In this document: positions 1 to 8,330 of the stretch, piece after piece | Layout of the letters: each line of letters opens with the position of its first letter | Position numbering within the stretch: the stretch's first letter is position 1 | Assembly: GCF_000422465.1 (NCBI RefSeq) | Contig: NZ_KE383846.1 | Span: 124,001 to 188,000, forward strand | DNA length: 64,000 nt | Direction of reading: 5' to 3' | Source: Paenibacillus harenae DSM 16969 | GTDB lineage: Bacteria; Bacillota; Bacilli; Paenibacillales; Paenibacillaceae | Translations under genes and position numbers: made by a program | The notes under the pieces: model-generated | The model's input: only the letters and a program-made list of their open reading frames with translations | Databases searched by the model: none | What the model was told of the DNA's origin: nothing

Positions 1-219
1 CAGGAAGACGTCGTCTTCGAGAAACAGCCGCGTATAGTTCTGCCAGCCGATGAATCTCGGAAATTCCAGCATATTAAAGTACGTAAAGCTCAGAACAATC
101 GAAATCAAGACCGGCAATACCGTAAATATCGTGAACAGCAGCATGTACGGCGCCAGCAAAATATACGAATGCTTATTGGCTTTCGCTTCCCGCAATTTCA
201 GGCTCAACCAATTTTGCAC
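1..219 (-). CDS. Sugar ABC transporter permease, MalF type (partial, C-terminus outside window)
   Basis: Only the first 73 codons lie in the window; the gene runs off the left edge. It starts at a GTG preceded by GGGAGG about seven bases upstream. The N-terminus has a basic cytoplasmic stretch, then a hydrophobic segment (about residues 22-45) with the YILLAPYMLLF pattern of the first membrane helix of MalF-like permeases, followed by an external segment ending FIGWQNYTRLF, which is typical of that family. It follows the 976-residue binding protein by 14 bases on the same strand, so it is very probably the permease of that transporter. The substrate cannot be told from this fragment. Confidence 0.85.
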   Translation of the reverse strand, partial: MQNWLSLKLREAKANKHSYILLAPYMLLFTIFTVLPVLISIVLSFTYFNMLEFPRFIGWQNYTRLFLEDDVFL

Positions 220-233
220 GCTTAACCCTCCCC

Positions 234-3164
234 TTATTGCGGTAGTCCGAACTCTTTCCGTTTCGTGCGAATTTCGTCATGCATGTATTGGACGTAGTCC
301 ATAATCGACTCGCGCGCTTCTACAGAGCCGACGACCGACTTATAGAAAGCGTTGAATAGATGACGGCCCGTGAAGTAGCCGCCCGGCACTTCCGGCACGC
401 CCTTCACGGATTCGAACTGCTCTTTCAAGTTCTCGTAATCGGCAACCGGCCATGGCAGGCTGTCGAGCGCTTTAATATTCGCGGTCGGATAACGGGCCGC
501 CGCGCCCATGAGCCCTTCCATCTCGCGGCCGAACGTCGTTTGCGTCGTTTCGCTCGTCCACCATTTCATGAACTCCCATGCCGCATCCTTATCTTCGGCC
601 GCGTTCAACATGACGACGCCGCTGCCGCCGCTCGGTACGGTACGGTCGATCGCACCGTCCTTCCGAACCGTACCCGGCACAGGAGCGAAGCCCCACATGC
701 CGCGGATTTCCGGCGCAAATACGGAAAGCTGGTTATACGTCGTATAGTCGGCGATGCCGATCGGCATCTGTCCGGTACGGAAGCGATTGGCGAAGTCGTA
801 TTCGCGCTCCAGCTTATAGTCGGTATAGAACTCCGTCCACTGCTTGAACGTCTCTATTCCAATCCGTGAATCCAAGTCGGACTCATTGCCGTCGTTACGG
901 TAGAACTGACCGCCATTCTGGAAGAGCAGTGTTGCATACATGGAGTTCGGCGGAATATTCTGGCCTTGAACGGCTGCTTGGGCAACGACCGGCAAGCCGA
1001 ATTGCATATGGTTTTTGCTAAGAACGGCTAGAAGATTGGATACGTCATCCCATGTCTTCGGAACCTCAAGCTCCAGCTCTTCAAGCACGTCCTTGCGGTA
1101 GAAGAGCATATTGAACGTCTGCGTCTCCGGCAGCGCATAGACACCGCTTTGATAGCTGTACGGCACAAGCGCGCTTGAACGGAAACGATCCTTTACTTCA
1201 TTAAAGTCGGCGAATTGCGTCAAGTCGACGGACGCGCTCCTCATCGCATAGTTGACGGGAATATCGTTCTCGATCTGCATCGCCACGTCGGGACCTTGAC
1301 CGGCCAGCGTCGCCGGAAGCAGCGTGCTCATATTGACCAGCTTCAAATTGACATTAATGCCGGTAGCCGATGTGAACGTCTCGTCAATCATCGCTTTGAT
1401 CGTGTTCGCTTGGTCACGGCCGCTTCCGATCCATACCGTTACGGAACGTTGATCCGACTTATCCGTTACGTTGCCGATTTGGTTGTAATCGGTGAAGAAG
1501 GAATACATGAAGGTCGAAGCTTCATGCTTTACCTTCGAGAAGAAGCTCATGCCCTTCTTCGGAAACTTCTTGTCTGGCGAAGCGATATAGATCGCATCGA
1601 ATTCCAGCGGCTGCTGTCTCGCCTGCTGCACCCAAGTACCGAGACCGCCCGTATTCGTCTTGTAAGCGGTGAGTCGCTTCGATACGCTCTCGGGTTTGTC
1701 GATCATCTCGTCAAGCTGCAGCGCCATCGTCTTAAGCAGCGCTTCCTGATCGCCCGATTGGCCGGAGAGAGCAACTAATTGCTTCGAAATACGCTTCAGC
1801 CTTTCGCTCTCTGCAACGAATACCTCAAGCAGGTTGTCAATTTTCTTATCAAGCTGATAGTCGCGGAATTCATCCGGCTTCGTGCCCGTAATCATTAATA
1901 TTTTGCGATACATGTCGTTGAGGTTATAAAGGCTCTCTTCCACCTCGCGGATGAGCGGAGCGAATTCGCCTAGGCTGACTTCCATCCGAATCGTATGCTT
2001 GCCTTTCTCAAGGCTGTACAGATACGGCTCGTCGCCGCCCATAACATCCATGCGATAGCCGCCCTTATAACGGAAAGCGACCTTCTCCATTTCCTTGAAC
2101 GGCACTTCGCCGTCAATCGTCAGCCTGCGGGTTGAATAGATGCCCCTTACGTAGTTTTGCTGCGACTTGAAGGCAATCTTGTAGAGGCCCGTCTCCGGAA
2201 CGTCGACTTCCCATTCCATCCATTGGCCCGGCAGACGCCAGTTGTAGCCGCCGATCGTGTTGATATTTATTTTTGAAGCACTGTATGGATATACCGCAGC
2301 ACTTGAACGTTCGCTCAAAGGATACAAGGTAGGCGAGGATTTGGCGGTCGACGCTTCCCCTTCAATTGTAATCAGCTTGCCCGCAGTCGGCTTTACGCCG
2401 TCAGCGTCATACTGCTTAACCCTATCTTCATAAGGCAATGGCGTCGTCTGCTGTAAAATTTTCAATTGCTTTATTACCATAGGCTCCCGGGTCGATTCCA
2501 GGGCAATCGTATGTGTTCCTTGCGATAAGTAAAATAGGAAAGGCTCGTTCTCATAACCGTCGGAGTCTTGGAACAGCTTCTCGCTCCATCTCGGCTTCTC
2601 GATCTGCTTCGGGCGCAGCTCGTTGCCTTGATTATCTCTCACGATCTCTTCCTTCTGATTGCTCCAAATGCGGTCGAATTGCAGGAAGGCCGCTTCCCGG
2701 AACGGTCGCTCTCCGTCGATCGTAAGCGAACGTTCAATCGCCGAGCTCTTCCCTTCTACCGGATAATAGAGCAATGACAGATTGTACAGCCCTGCTTCGG
2801 CAATCTGAACGCTCCATTCCACCATGCCGGATTCCCCCGTCATCAGCGATATTCCGTTCATTCCCTCGAACTGCTCCAGCTTCTCGAAGCCGTCTCCATC
2901 GGTGCGGCTGTAATCTGCCGCTTCCAGCACAATCTCTTGCTTCGGCCTGGCTTCTCCTTCGAATTCGGACAAATATTGCGTATATCTTCGTTCATTGTAA
3001 GCCGATTGCTTGGCGACGCTGCTTTGGGCCTGTTCGTCCGATGATGCGACGTCTGGGCTTGCATTCGTTCCCAAGGTTGTTCCGATCGGCAGCACGATGA
3101 TTGACGCCATTACAGCGAGCACTATCTTTCCAGCTAAATGAGTAAGCCGCATATTGCTTATCAC
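234..3164 (-). CDS. Large extracellular family-1 solute-binding protein with N-terminal carbohydrate-binding-like domains
   Basis: This 976-residue exported protein has a GTG start seven bases after AAGGAGG. A signal-type hydrophobic segment (residues about 10-33) has no lipobox. Residues about 70-235 and 265-405 are two similar beta-rich modules that look like CBM6/CBM35-type sugar-binding domains (each has a WSVQ- or WEVDV-type strand and a TI-E-V-S or TIALES-type strand). A helical linker follows (about 415-540), and residues about 570-960 form a family-1 sugar-binding protein, with a GSGRDQANTIKAMIDETF segment and GSGVVML near the C-terminus. Ordinary binding proteins have 420-550 residues, so about half of this one is extra. 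It lies between a lipoprotein binding protein and a permease. The binding role is known for the family; the role of the N-terminal half is inferred. Confidence 0.88.
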   Translation of the reverse strand: MISNMRLTHLAGKIVLAVMASIIVLPIGTTLGTNASPDVASSDEQAQSSVAKQSAYNERRYTQYLSEFEGEARPKQEIVLEAADYSRTDGDGFEKLEQFEGMNGISLMTGESGMVEWSVQIAEAGLYNLSLLYYPVEGKSSAIERSLTIDGERPFREAAFLQFDRIWSNQKEEIVRDNQGNELRPKQIEKPRWSEKLFQDSDGYENEPFLFYLSQGTHTIALESTREPMVIKQLKILQQTTPLPYEDRVKQYDADGVKPTAGKLITIEGEASTAKSSPTLYPLSERSSAAVYPYSASKININTIGGYNWRLPGQWMEWEVDVPETGLYKIAFKSQQNYVRGIYSTRRLTIDGEVPFKEMEKVAFRYKGGYRMDVMGGDEPYLYSLEKGKHTIRMEVSLGEFAPLIREVEESLYNLNDMYRKILMITGTKPDEFRDYQLDKKIDNLLEVFVAESERLKRISKQLVALSGQSGDQEALLKTMALQLDEMIDKPESVSKRLTAYKTNTGGLGTWVQQARQQPLEFDAIYIASPDKKFPKKGMSFFSKVKHEASTFMYSFFTDYNQIGNVTDKSDQRSVTVWIGSGRDQANTIKAMIDETFTSATGINVNLKLVNMSTLLPATLAGQGPDVAMQIENDIPVNYAMRSASVDLTQFADFNEVKDRFRSSALVPYSYQSGVYALPETQTFNMLFYRKDVLEELELEVPKTWDDVSNLLAVLSKNHMQFGLPVVAQAAVQGQNIPPNSMYATLLFQNGGQFYRNDGNESDLDSRIGIETFKQWTEFYTDYKLEREYDFANRFRTGQMPIGIADYTTYNQLSVFAPEIRGMWGFAPVPGTVRKDGAIDRTVPSGGSGVVMLNAAEDKDAAWEFMKWWTSETTQTTFGREMEGLMGAAARYPTANIKALDSLPWPVADYENLKEQFESVKGVPEVPGGYFTGRHLFNAFYKSVVGSVEARESIMDYVQYMHDEIRTKRKEFGLPQ

Positions 3165-3190
3165 CAGAGGTCCTCCTTAGGCTTTATTCA

Positions 3191-3230
3191 TAACGGCGGG
3201 GGAGGTCGCACCCGACATCCCCCACCGTTA
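3191..3230 (-). other. Intercistronic stem-loop between two binding-protein genes
   Basis: Arms TAACGGCGGGGGA (3191-3203) and TCCCCCACCGTTA (3218-3230) pair over 12 of 13 positions. On the minus strand no U-run follows, so this looks more like an mRNA-stabilising or processing hairpin after the 450-residue binding-protein gene than a terminator. Such hairpins often sit after binding-protein genes and let them be expressed above their permeases. Confidence 0.5.
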
Positions 3231-3250
3231 CGCCCTATTGAATGCTTCTA

Positions 3251-4603
3251 TTATTGGCCCAGCTTCGCAATGGATGCTTCGGCAAGCGGCTTAACTTTCT
3301 CGGCAGTCGCCGTAACCGACTGGTTGCCCACGATGATGTCCTCTACGAACAAGCCCGTAGGGAATTCAGGGAACGAATCGTCGAGCAGCACTTTGCCGGT
3401 TCCGTTAATATAATCGCGCGTAATCAAGATGTCATCCTCATGCGTATAGATGCCTTCCAGCCATTCTTGAGCCGGGAATTCCTCCGTTTGCGGGATATCG
3501 AACGTTTCTTCGAAAATTTGATAAACCAGCTGCGGGTCTTTTACGCCTTTCGGGATAAATTTCCCGGATGCAGCCGTGTCCGCGAACGTGATTGCAGGAT
3601 CGCCCTGGGGTCCTGTCGGTATCGGAACGACGCCAAGATCAAACGTCAAGCCGCCAAGGTTCCATGCCGCCGTAATAAACATGGCAACATCGCCGTCTTT
3701 GAACGTGTTGTATTCATCCCAAGCCGTTTTGTTGCTGCCTTTAATACGAACGACTTTATCTACGTTATACATGCGGTTAACGAATTCTGCCGCTTCGATC
3801 GTTTTCGGATCCGTGAAGCCTTGTGTCTTCGCTGCTTCGTCAACGACGAATCCGCCGTTCGCATAAGCGAAGTTGCGGAACACGTCCAGCGCCCAACCGG
3901 AAAATCCGTAAGTATCGATCTTGCCGTCGTTGTCGTTGTCTTTTGTTGCAAGCTTCGCAATTTCCAGGAATTTATCCCAGTTCCATTGACCGCTTTCGTA
4001 CAGCTCTTTCGGATCGGGAAGGCCAAGCTTCTGGAACAGGTCGCGGTTGTAATGCAAGCCTACGCCGCCCGTGAACGGACTGTCGAAGCCGTACTCATCG
4101 CCCGCGATCGGAGCCGTCTTCATGATCAGGTTCGCTTCGTTGTTAATGTTATTGGCTGCCGTCGTGTATTCGCTCACTTTTAGCAGTTGGCCTTTCAGAA
4201 TAGCTGGCAATGCCGACTTGTATTCCATTTGGACGATGTCGGCGAACGGCTCGCCGCCAAGCACGGATGCCGTGAATTTTGGCATATATTCTTCAAAAGG
4301 TACGTTTACGAATTCAATTTTGACATTGTATTTCTTCTCGACTTCTGCGATTTTCTCAAGGCGCGCTTTCTCGGAAGCCGTGTTGCCGGCCGGCTTCAAG
4401 TCCCACCAAGCCGCTGCCTTAATAACGCGTCCGCCCATATCGACCGCCTCGGCCGGAGCATCCGTCGCCTCTGCCGGAGCGTTCGTCGCGTCGCTTGCCG
4501 GAGGCGTTGTCGCCTCATTGTTGCCGTTATTGCCGCCGCTGCAAGCCGTCAACATAAACATGAAACACAATACTAAAATTGAAAACCCTTTCATCTTTCT
4601 CAT
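3251..4603 (-). CDS. Sugar ABC transporter substrate-binding lipoprotein (family 1)
   Basis: This is a 450-residue lipoprotein. The ATG at 4603 has GGGAGG about six bases upstream and is preferred to an earlier in-frame TTG that overlaps this ribosome binding site. The signal peptide ends in a lipobox (MLTACSGG), followed by a low-complexity Pro/Ala/Thr/Glu linker. The mature part has family-1 binding-protein features: VKIEFVNVPFEEY, ADIVQMEY, a DKFLEIAKLATKDNDNDGK loop and a WNWDKF segment. It is the first gene of the minus-strand operon and diverges from the LacI-family gene. A promoter (TTGACC, 17 bases, TAGAGT) lies about 180 bases upstream and overlaps a half-site for that regulator. The ligand is probably an oligosaccharide, but nothing in the sequence identifies it. 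Confidence 0.9.
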   Translation of the reverse strand: MRKMKGFSILVLCFMFMLTACSGGNNGNNEATTPPASDATNAPAEATDAPAEAVDMGGRVIKAAAWWDLKPAGNTASEKARLEKIAEVEKKYNVKIEFVNVPFEEYMPKFTASVLGGEPFADIVQMEYKSALPAILKGQLLKVSEYTTAANNINNEANLIMKTAPIAGDEYGFDSPFTGGVGLHYNRDLFQKLGLPDPKELYESGQWNWDKFLEIAKLATKDNDNDGKIDTYGFSGWALDVFRNFAYANGGFVVDEAAKTQGFTDPKTIEAAEFVNRMYNVDKVVRIKGSNKTAWDEYNTFKDGDVAMFITAAWNLGGLTFDLGVVPIPTGPQGDPAITFADTAASGKFIPKGVKDPQLVYQIFEETFDIPQTEEFPAQEWLEGIYTHEDDILITRDYINGTGKVLLDDSFPEFPTGLFVEDIIVGNQSVTATAEKVKPLAEASIAKLGQ

Positions 4604-4678
4604 CGCAGAACCTCCCAATTTTATTGTTCATCAGTTGGTACTCATCAGCGTTCGTCCAAGCAAGCGAAATACTTATAA

Positions 4679-4692
4679 ATAAAGCGCTTGCA
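4679..4692. promoter_or_regulatory. Possible cre (CcpA) site
   Basis: ATAAAGCGCTTGCA matches 11 of 14 positions of the palindromic cre form TGAAAGCGCTTTCA. It lies about 75 bases before the start of the binding-protein gene at 4603 and downstream of its promoter, where a CcpA roadblock would act. Placement is inferred from similarity only. Confidence 0.45.
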
Positions 4693-4748
4693 AAGCTGAT
4701 TTAAAAAAAATTCGCATTTCATTTATTTGTTAGGACATCCACCTTTCT

Positions 4749-4811
4749 TTTGTTATCGAAAATGTTTTTAATCACATAACAAACTCTAGCATCGTTTTCC
4801 AAAACGGTCAA
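4749..4811 (-). promoter_or_regulatory. Promoter of the sugar ABC operon with overlapping LacI-type half-sites
   Basis: Read on the minus strand, TTGACC (4811-4806), a 17-base spacer and TAGAGT (4788-4783) form a sigma-A-like promoter. Immediately downstream lie inverted arms TTTGTTAT (4749-4756) and ATAACAAA (4776-4783) with a 19-base spacer. The upper arm touches the -10 element, a position suited to repression. The same TAACAAA core recurs near the divergent regulator gene. Confidence 0.6.
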
Positions 4812-4916
4812 TTATTTTTTTTGTTGTTTTACTAATTCTATATAAGAAATTGCGTAGTATACTTATTCTTATAGCTTTTCCCCCTTGTGCATTGTGCCGT
4901 TTGGTGCTATCTTAAA

Positions 4917-4960
4917 TAACAAAACAAAAATAACAAAACGGAAGATAAAGTGTTTTGTTA
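4917..4960. promoter_or_regulatory. Cluster of three TAACAAAAC half-sites
   Basis: TAACAAAAC occurs at 4917-4925 and 4931-4939, and inverted (GTTTTGTTA) at 4952-4960. The last two form a perfect inverted repeat with 10-base arms (4930-4939 and 4952-4961) and a 12-base spacer. It lies midway between the divergent promoters and may be an auxiliary operator for the LacI-family protein encoded at 5144. Confidence 0.55.
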
Positions 4961-5081
4961 TGCTAGATTCGCGACTAGATTCGCGAAACATGTTTGTTTG
5001 GTTTTTGGTGAATGAACTAAACGTTGTCGCATGACCTCTCTTTCAACTAAAAAGAAGGTTTTACTTGCTCGCTCAATCCGT

Positions 5082-5109
5082 TAAAATGATTATTGTTATC
5101 TAACAAAAC
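5082..5109 (+). promoter_or_regulatory. Probable -10 region and autoregulatory operator of the LacI-family gene
   Basis: A TAAAAT -10 candidate (5082-5087) is followed by the perfect palindrome TTGTTA-TC-TAACAA (5093-5106), which extends into another TAACAAAAC (5101-5109). It ends 34 bases before the GTG start, so the operator would cover the transcription start. The -35 element is weak (TTTACT). Confidence 0.5.
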
Positions 5110-5143
5110 CAACCAACTAAACTAACCAAAGTAGGATGATGTC

Positions 5144-6148
5144 GTGAAAGGTAAAGTGACCATTCAAGCTATCGCCGACTACACCGGGTTATCCAAATTC
5201 GCCGTTTCCCGCGGCTTATCCGGCAAATCCGGCGTCAGCCCCCAGACACGCGAAAGCATTTTGAAAGCTGCGGCACAGCTCGGCTATTTCAAGGAATTGC
5301 CTCATGCATCTGAATCGACCGAGCTGAACGATCTCAACACGCGCAACTGGTCGGGTACCGTCCTCGTGCTGTTCCCGAATATTCGCTATCAAAATACGGA
5401 ATCTCTCTACTGGGGGCCGATTATTAACGGGATTTCCACCCGTCTCGATCAGAAGGGGATCAACATCCTTACGTTGACCGAGCCGAAGGACGACTCCGTG
5501 TTCTCTCTGCTCAATCCGGAAGCCATCATGGGCATCATTACGGTCGGCTCAATTTCAACGTCGATCCTGCTTGAAATTAAACGTCTTGGTATCCCTGTCA
5601 TGATGGTCGACCATTACGACCCGGCATTCAAGAGCGACTCTATTTTCGCTGATAATATTTCCAGCATACGGGAAATTACGACGGCGGCGATACGTAAAGG
5701 CTATCGCAACTTCCAATTTGTCGGGAACATAAAGGATGCGCCAAGCTTCTATGAACGTTATATGAGCTTCCGCGCTACGCTTGAGGATCACGACATAGAG
5801 CTTAAGCAAATTCCAGAGCTTATTGGTCCGGAGATAGATTCATTTCATGAAAAGTTCCCGATCGCAATCAGGCAGCACGGATTGCCTGAAGCTTTCATTT
5901 GCATCAATGATATACAGGTAGCGAGTTGTTTCTTCCAGTTCGATCAGATGAAAATCCCGCTTTCCGAACGCCCGGTCTGTTCTGGCTTCGACAATACGCA
6001 TCCCGATCTTCCGATCTGGGCTACCGTCAATATCGACAAGGAGCTGCTAGGCAAGCGCGCGGTCGATCAACTGCTGTGGCGCATCCTGAATCCGAAAACC
6101 AGCTATGAGAAAATATTGATTCAAGCCGAAGTCATTTTCAAAGATTGA
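5144..6148 (+). CDS. LacI-family transcriptional regulator
   Basis: This is a 334-residue LacI/GalR-type repressor. The GTG start is supported by AGGATG about five bases upstream; no ATG is in frame nearby. Residues 4-50 form the N-terminal helix-turn-helix (TIQAIADYTGLSKFAVSRGL, then the hinge VSPQTRESILKAAAQLGY). The helix-turn-helix reads KFAVSRGLSGKSGVS instead of the usual T/S-x-VSRVLN, a mild deviation. The rest is a periplasmic-binding-like effector domain (a GPIINGISTRLD segment, MVDHYDP, ending GKRAVDQLLWRI). It is divergent from the sugar ABC operon and probably controls it and itself through the TAACAAA sites between them. The inducer is unknown. Confidence 0.9.
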   Translation: MKGKVTIQAIADYTGLSKFAVSRGLSGKSGVSPQTRESILKAAAQLGYFKELPHASESTELNDLNTRNWSGTVLVLFPNIRYQNTESLYWGPIINGISTRLDQKGINILTLTEPKDDSVFSLLNPEAIMGIITVGSISTSILLEIKRLGIPVMMVDHYDPAFKSDSIFADNISSIREITTAAIRKGYRNFQFVGNIKDAPSFYERYMSFRATLEDHDIELKQIPELIGPEIDSFHEKFPIAIRQHGLPEAFICINDIQVASCFFQFDQMKIPLSERPVCSGFDNTHPDLPIWATVNIDKELLGKRAVDQLLWRILNPKTSYEKILIQAEVIFKD

Positions 6149-6244
6149 GTCATTCGGCTGTTCGAAGAGAGGGAGGGACCTCATGAAGGAAAGGCTTCTG
6201 GAGGCCCGAGGATCTGCGTCCAGTCTTGTCGCGTATGCAAAGAA

Positions 6245-6269
6245 GGCCGCGGGGGAGACCCCCGCGGCC
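6245..6269. terminator. GC-rich hairpin between convergent genes
   Basis: Perfect 11-bp stem GGCCGCGGGGG / CCCCCGCGGCC with a 3-base AGA loop. It sits between the ends of the LacI gene (plus) and the Calx-beta gene (minus), so it probably ends transcription from the plus side at least; the following U-run (GTTATGTTATG) is poor. Confidence 0.6.
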
Positions 6270-6297
6270 GTTATGTTATGTAAACATAGCAATATCT

Positions 6298-7863
6298 TCA
6301 GTGATTGACGTATTTGATGCTCACATAGACGAAAACTTTCTTCTCCGGACTATAATCATTGCCCGTATGTCCCTTAACTCTCCATTCCGCTTTGTAACCT
6401 CCGGGCACCTCGGCAGCACTGTACTCGGTACCACCCTTGAGTAACTTCGTATCTACCGGCAATCGGTTACCCCTGCCCGCGGTCTCCAGACTAAGGTCAT
6501 AATCTTCCCCTTCCGGCGAAATCATGGATACCGTAACGACTCCTTGGCAACCTTCAGGGGCGCTCCAAGATCCGCTCAACTCTTGCCCGGAGGACGAAAT
6601 GTACCCGTAATATAACGAATATTCATATTTGGTTTCACCGGCATGATACGTTTTCGAATCGGAAAGCTGAAAGCCTGGTTGGTTCGGATGGCTGGCCGGA
6701 TCGTTGTCTATAATCGTCACATTCGCGGTTGTATTCGAACCGAGCTTTGCATGGCTTGTCGGATTGCTGAGGATGACGTTAAACGATTCGTTGCCTTCAT
6801 ACCGCTTATCATTCACCACTTCGACTTCAACCGCGGCTAGCGTATCGCCGGGATTGAAAATCAGCTGGCCTGCAGCTTCCAAATAGTCGCTGCCTCCTTC
6901 GGCCGTAACGCCTTCCGTTGCATAATCAACCCTCGCAGAACCATCCGAGCCATTCTCGCGGAGCACGTTCAACTTTACCCGATAGCCATCCTCCGTAATC
7001 GTGTAATCGCTCTGTTCGATCGTAAACTCACCCGGTTTATACGGCAGCATTCCGTCGTCATCTTTGATCGTGATTGTCGCGGTGCCATTCCCGATCGACG
7101 CGCCGCCTGTCGGAGTCGCCAGTTCGATCGTGAACGTCTCCGTTTCGTCTTCACCCTCCATGTCATTTACGATCGGGATTTCGATATCCGCCGACGTTTC
7201 ACCGGTATGAAATTCAAGCGTTCCGGCCGTTTGGTCAAAATCCGTTCCTCGCGTCGCGGTCCCGCCGGCGGTATGGTAATTAACCGTCACATCTCCGGCC
7301 GATCCGTTCGTCCGGCTGATGGACAGCCTGACAATGCCGTCTCCTTCTTCAACCGTATAGCCGGTCTCAACAAACGAAAGCTCGCCCGGCGAATCCGATG
7401 CCGTATCATCGTTATCGGCAATCGTAACGGTGACATCGGTATAGTTTCCAAGCACCGAACCATTGGTCGGGTTGCTCAATACAACGAGAAAGTCCTCGTC
7501 ACCTTCAATTTCGCTATCGTCGTTGATCGCAATCGAGATCGACTGCTTCCATTGTCTGGCAGCGAAAGTCAGCGTACCTGAGACGCTCCCATAGTCGCTG
7601 CCGCCCGATGCGGAACCATCCGATGTCGTATAATCGACGGTAACCTCGCCTTCCAACTCGCCATAGCGATAGACCGTCAATACGATCGAACCATTGGACT
7701 CTCCCGGATAGTAATACTCGTTCTCAAACGAAAATTCCCCGGCCATTTCGATTGCGTGAGCGGTTGAGCCGAATGTCTGTAAAACGAGTACGGCCGTGAG
7801 CAGAAGTGCGGCGAGCTTTTTCAATCCATTCTTTCGATGACCTGCAAATCTTAAACCTGTCAT
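6298..7863 (-). CDS. Secreted Calx-beta repeat protein
   Basis: This is an exported protein of 521 residues from the ATG at 7863, which has GGAGG nine bases upstream; an ATG three codons earlier abuts that site and is less likely. A signal peptide ends near STAHA-IE. Three Calx-beta modules follow (about residues 38-150, 163-272 and 280-390). Each begins GE(F/L)(S/T)(F/I), carries DYTTSDGSA-, NYHTAGGTA- or DYATEGVTA-type strands and closes with IADNDD, IKDDDG or IIDNDP, the acidic Ca-binding turns of the family. The C-terminal part (about 395-521) is beta-rich and not recognised; it has an SPEGEDYDLSLE segment like that of pre-peptidase C-terminal domains. No enzyme domain is visible. It is probably a calcium-dependent adhesion or matrix protein. 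Confidence 0.85.
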   Translation of the reverse strand: MTGLRFAGHRKNGLKKLAALLLTAVLVLQTFGSTAHAIEMAGEFSFENEYYYPGESNGSIVLTVYRYGELEGEVTVDYTTSDGSASGGSDYGSVSGTLTFAARQWKQSISIAINDDSEIEGDEDFLVVLSNPTNGSVLGNYTDVTVTIADNDDTASDSPGELSFVETGYTVEEGDGIVRLSISRTNGSAGDVTVNYHTAGGTATRGTDFDQTAGTLEFHTGETSADIEIPIVNDMEGEDETETFTIELATPTGGASIGNGTATITIKDDDGMLPYKPGEFTIEQSDYTITEDGYRVKLNVLRENGSDGSARVDYATEGVTAEGGSDYLEAAGQLIFNPGDTLAAVEVEVVNDKRYEGNESFNVILSNPTSHAKLGSNTTANVTIIDNDPASHPNQPGFQLSDSKTYHAGETKYEYSLYYGYISSSGQELSGSWSAPEGCQGVVTVSMISPEGEDYDLSLETAGRGNRLPVDTKLLKGGTEYSAAEVPGGYKAEWRVKGHTGNDYSPEKKVFVYVSIKYVNH

Positions 7864-8244
7864 GTTCAACATCCTCCATGGATTTGAAATAGGAAAAAGG
7901 TATACGGATTGACTGATTGACTTTCTTAATGGATACGGTTTGACTTTCTTATAGAAGGAAATGACGGATAGCCCGAATCAGCCGGATTCATTTCGAGCGA
8001 CATGCTATCCAGAAGTTCGCGAGTAATAATAACGAGGAGACTTGTCGATGACCATTCCGGAGCCGCTGCTGCGGAGCAAACCGTTATACACCTGAAGCGC
8101 GAAAGCTTTGCACGCCCGAATATAGATGCCGTCCGCGAAAATAGTCCTGCTAGATACATATTGAATCTATTATCGCATAATTTTTACCATTTGTATCTTT
8201 ATTTTTTATACAGTTACGCCGCATTCGTACATGCTGTCGAGTAA

Positions 8245-8268
8245 GAAATCGTGTCTCTTCACGATTTC
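8245..8268. terminator. Hairpin downstream of the SLH glycosidase gene
   Basis: Perfect 9-bp arms GAAATCGTG / CACGATTTC with a 6-base loop. It lies 60-90 bases beyond the stop of the minus-strand gene at 8331 and after a second hairpin, so the pair may act together. Confidence 0.4.
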
Positions 8269-8291
8269 TCCTCCCGGATCTGGCGATTAGT

Positions 8292-8315
8292 AAGACCGCC
8301 AATCCCGGCGGTCTT
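8292..8315 (-). terminator. Probable terminator of the SLH glycosidase gene
   Basis: Perfect 9-bp arms AAGACCGCC / GGCGGTCTT with a 6-base loop, 16 bases after the stop codon at 8331. The tail on the minus strand (ACTAATCG) is a weak U-tract; on the plus strand it is TTTCTG. Confidence 0.5.
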
Positions 8316-8330
8316 TCTGCGCATCACGCT

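Larger units (their letters stand above)
7864..8330. other. Gene-free stretch with two hairpins
   Basis: No convincing gene is visible here. A 77-codon minus-strand frame and an 80-codon plus-strand frame overlap each other and lack recognisable motifs or good ribosome binding sites. The distal part holds two hairpins listed separately (8245-8268 and 8292-8315). Confidence 0.5.

Noticed and set aside
1215..1778. 187-codon plus-strand frame opposite the large binding protein
   Set aside because: It lies fully within a well-supported gene on the other strand and has shadow-type composition.
7926..8244. Overlapping open frames of 77 codons (minus) and 80 codons (plus)
   Set aside because: Neither has a good ribosome binding site, a recognisable motif or a neighbour that suggests a role. 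They overlap on opposite strands, as random frames do.
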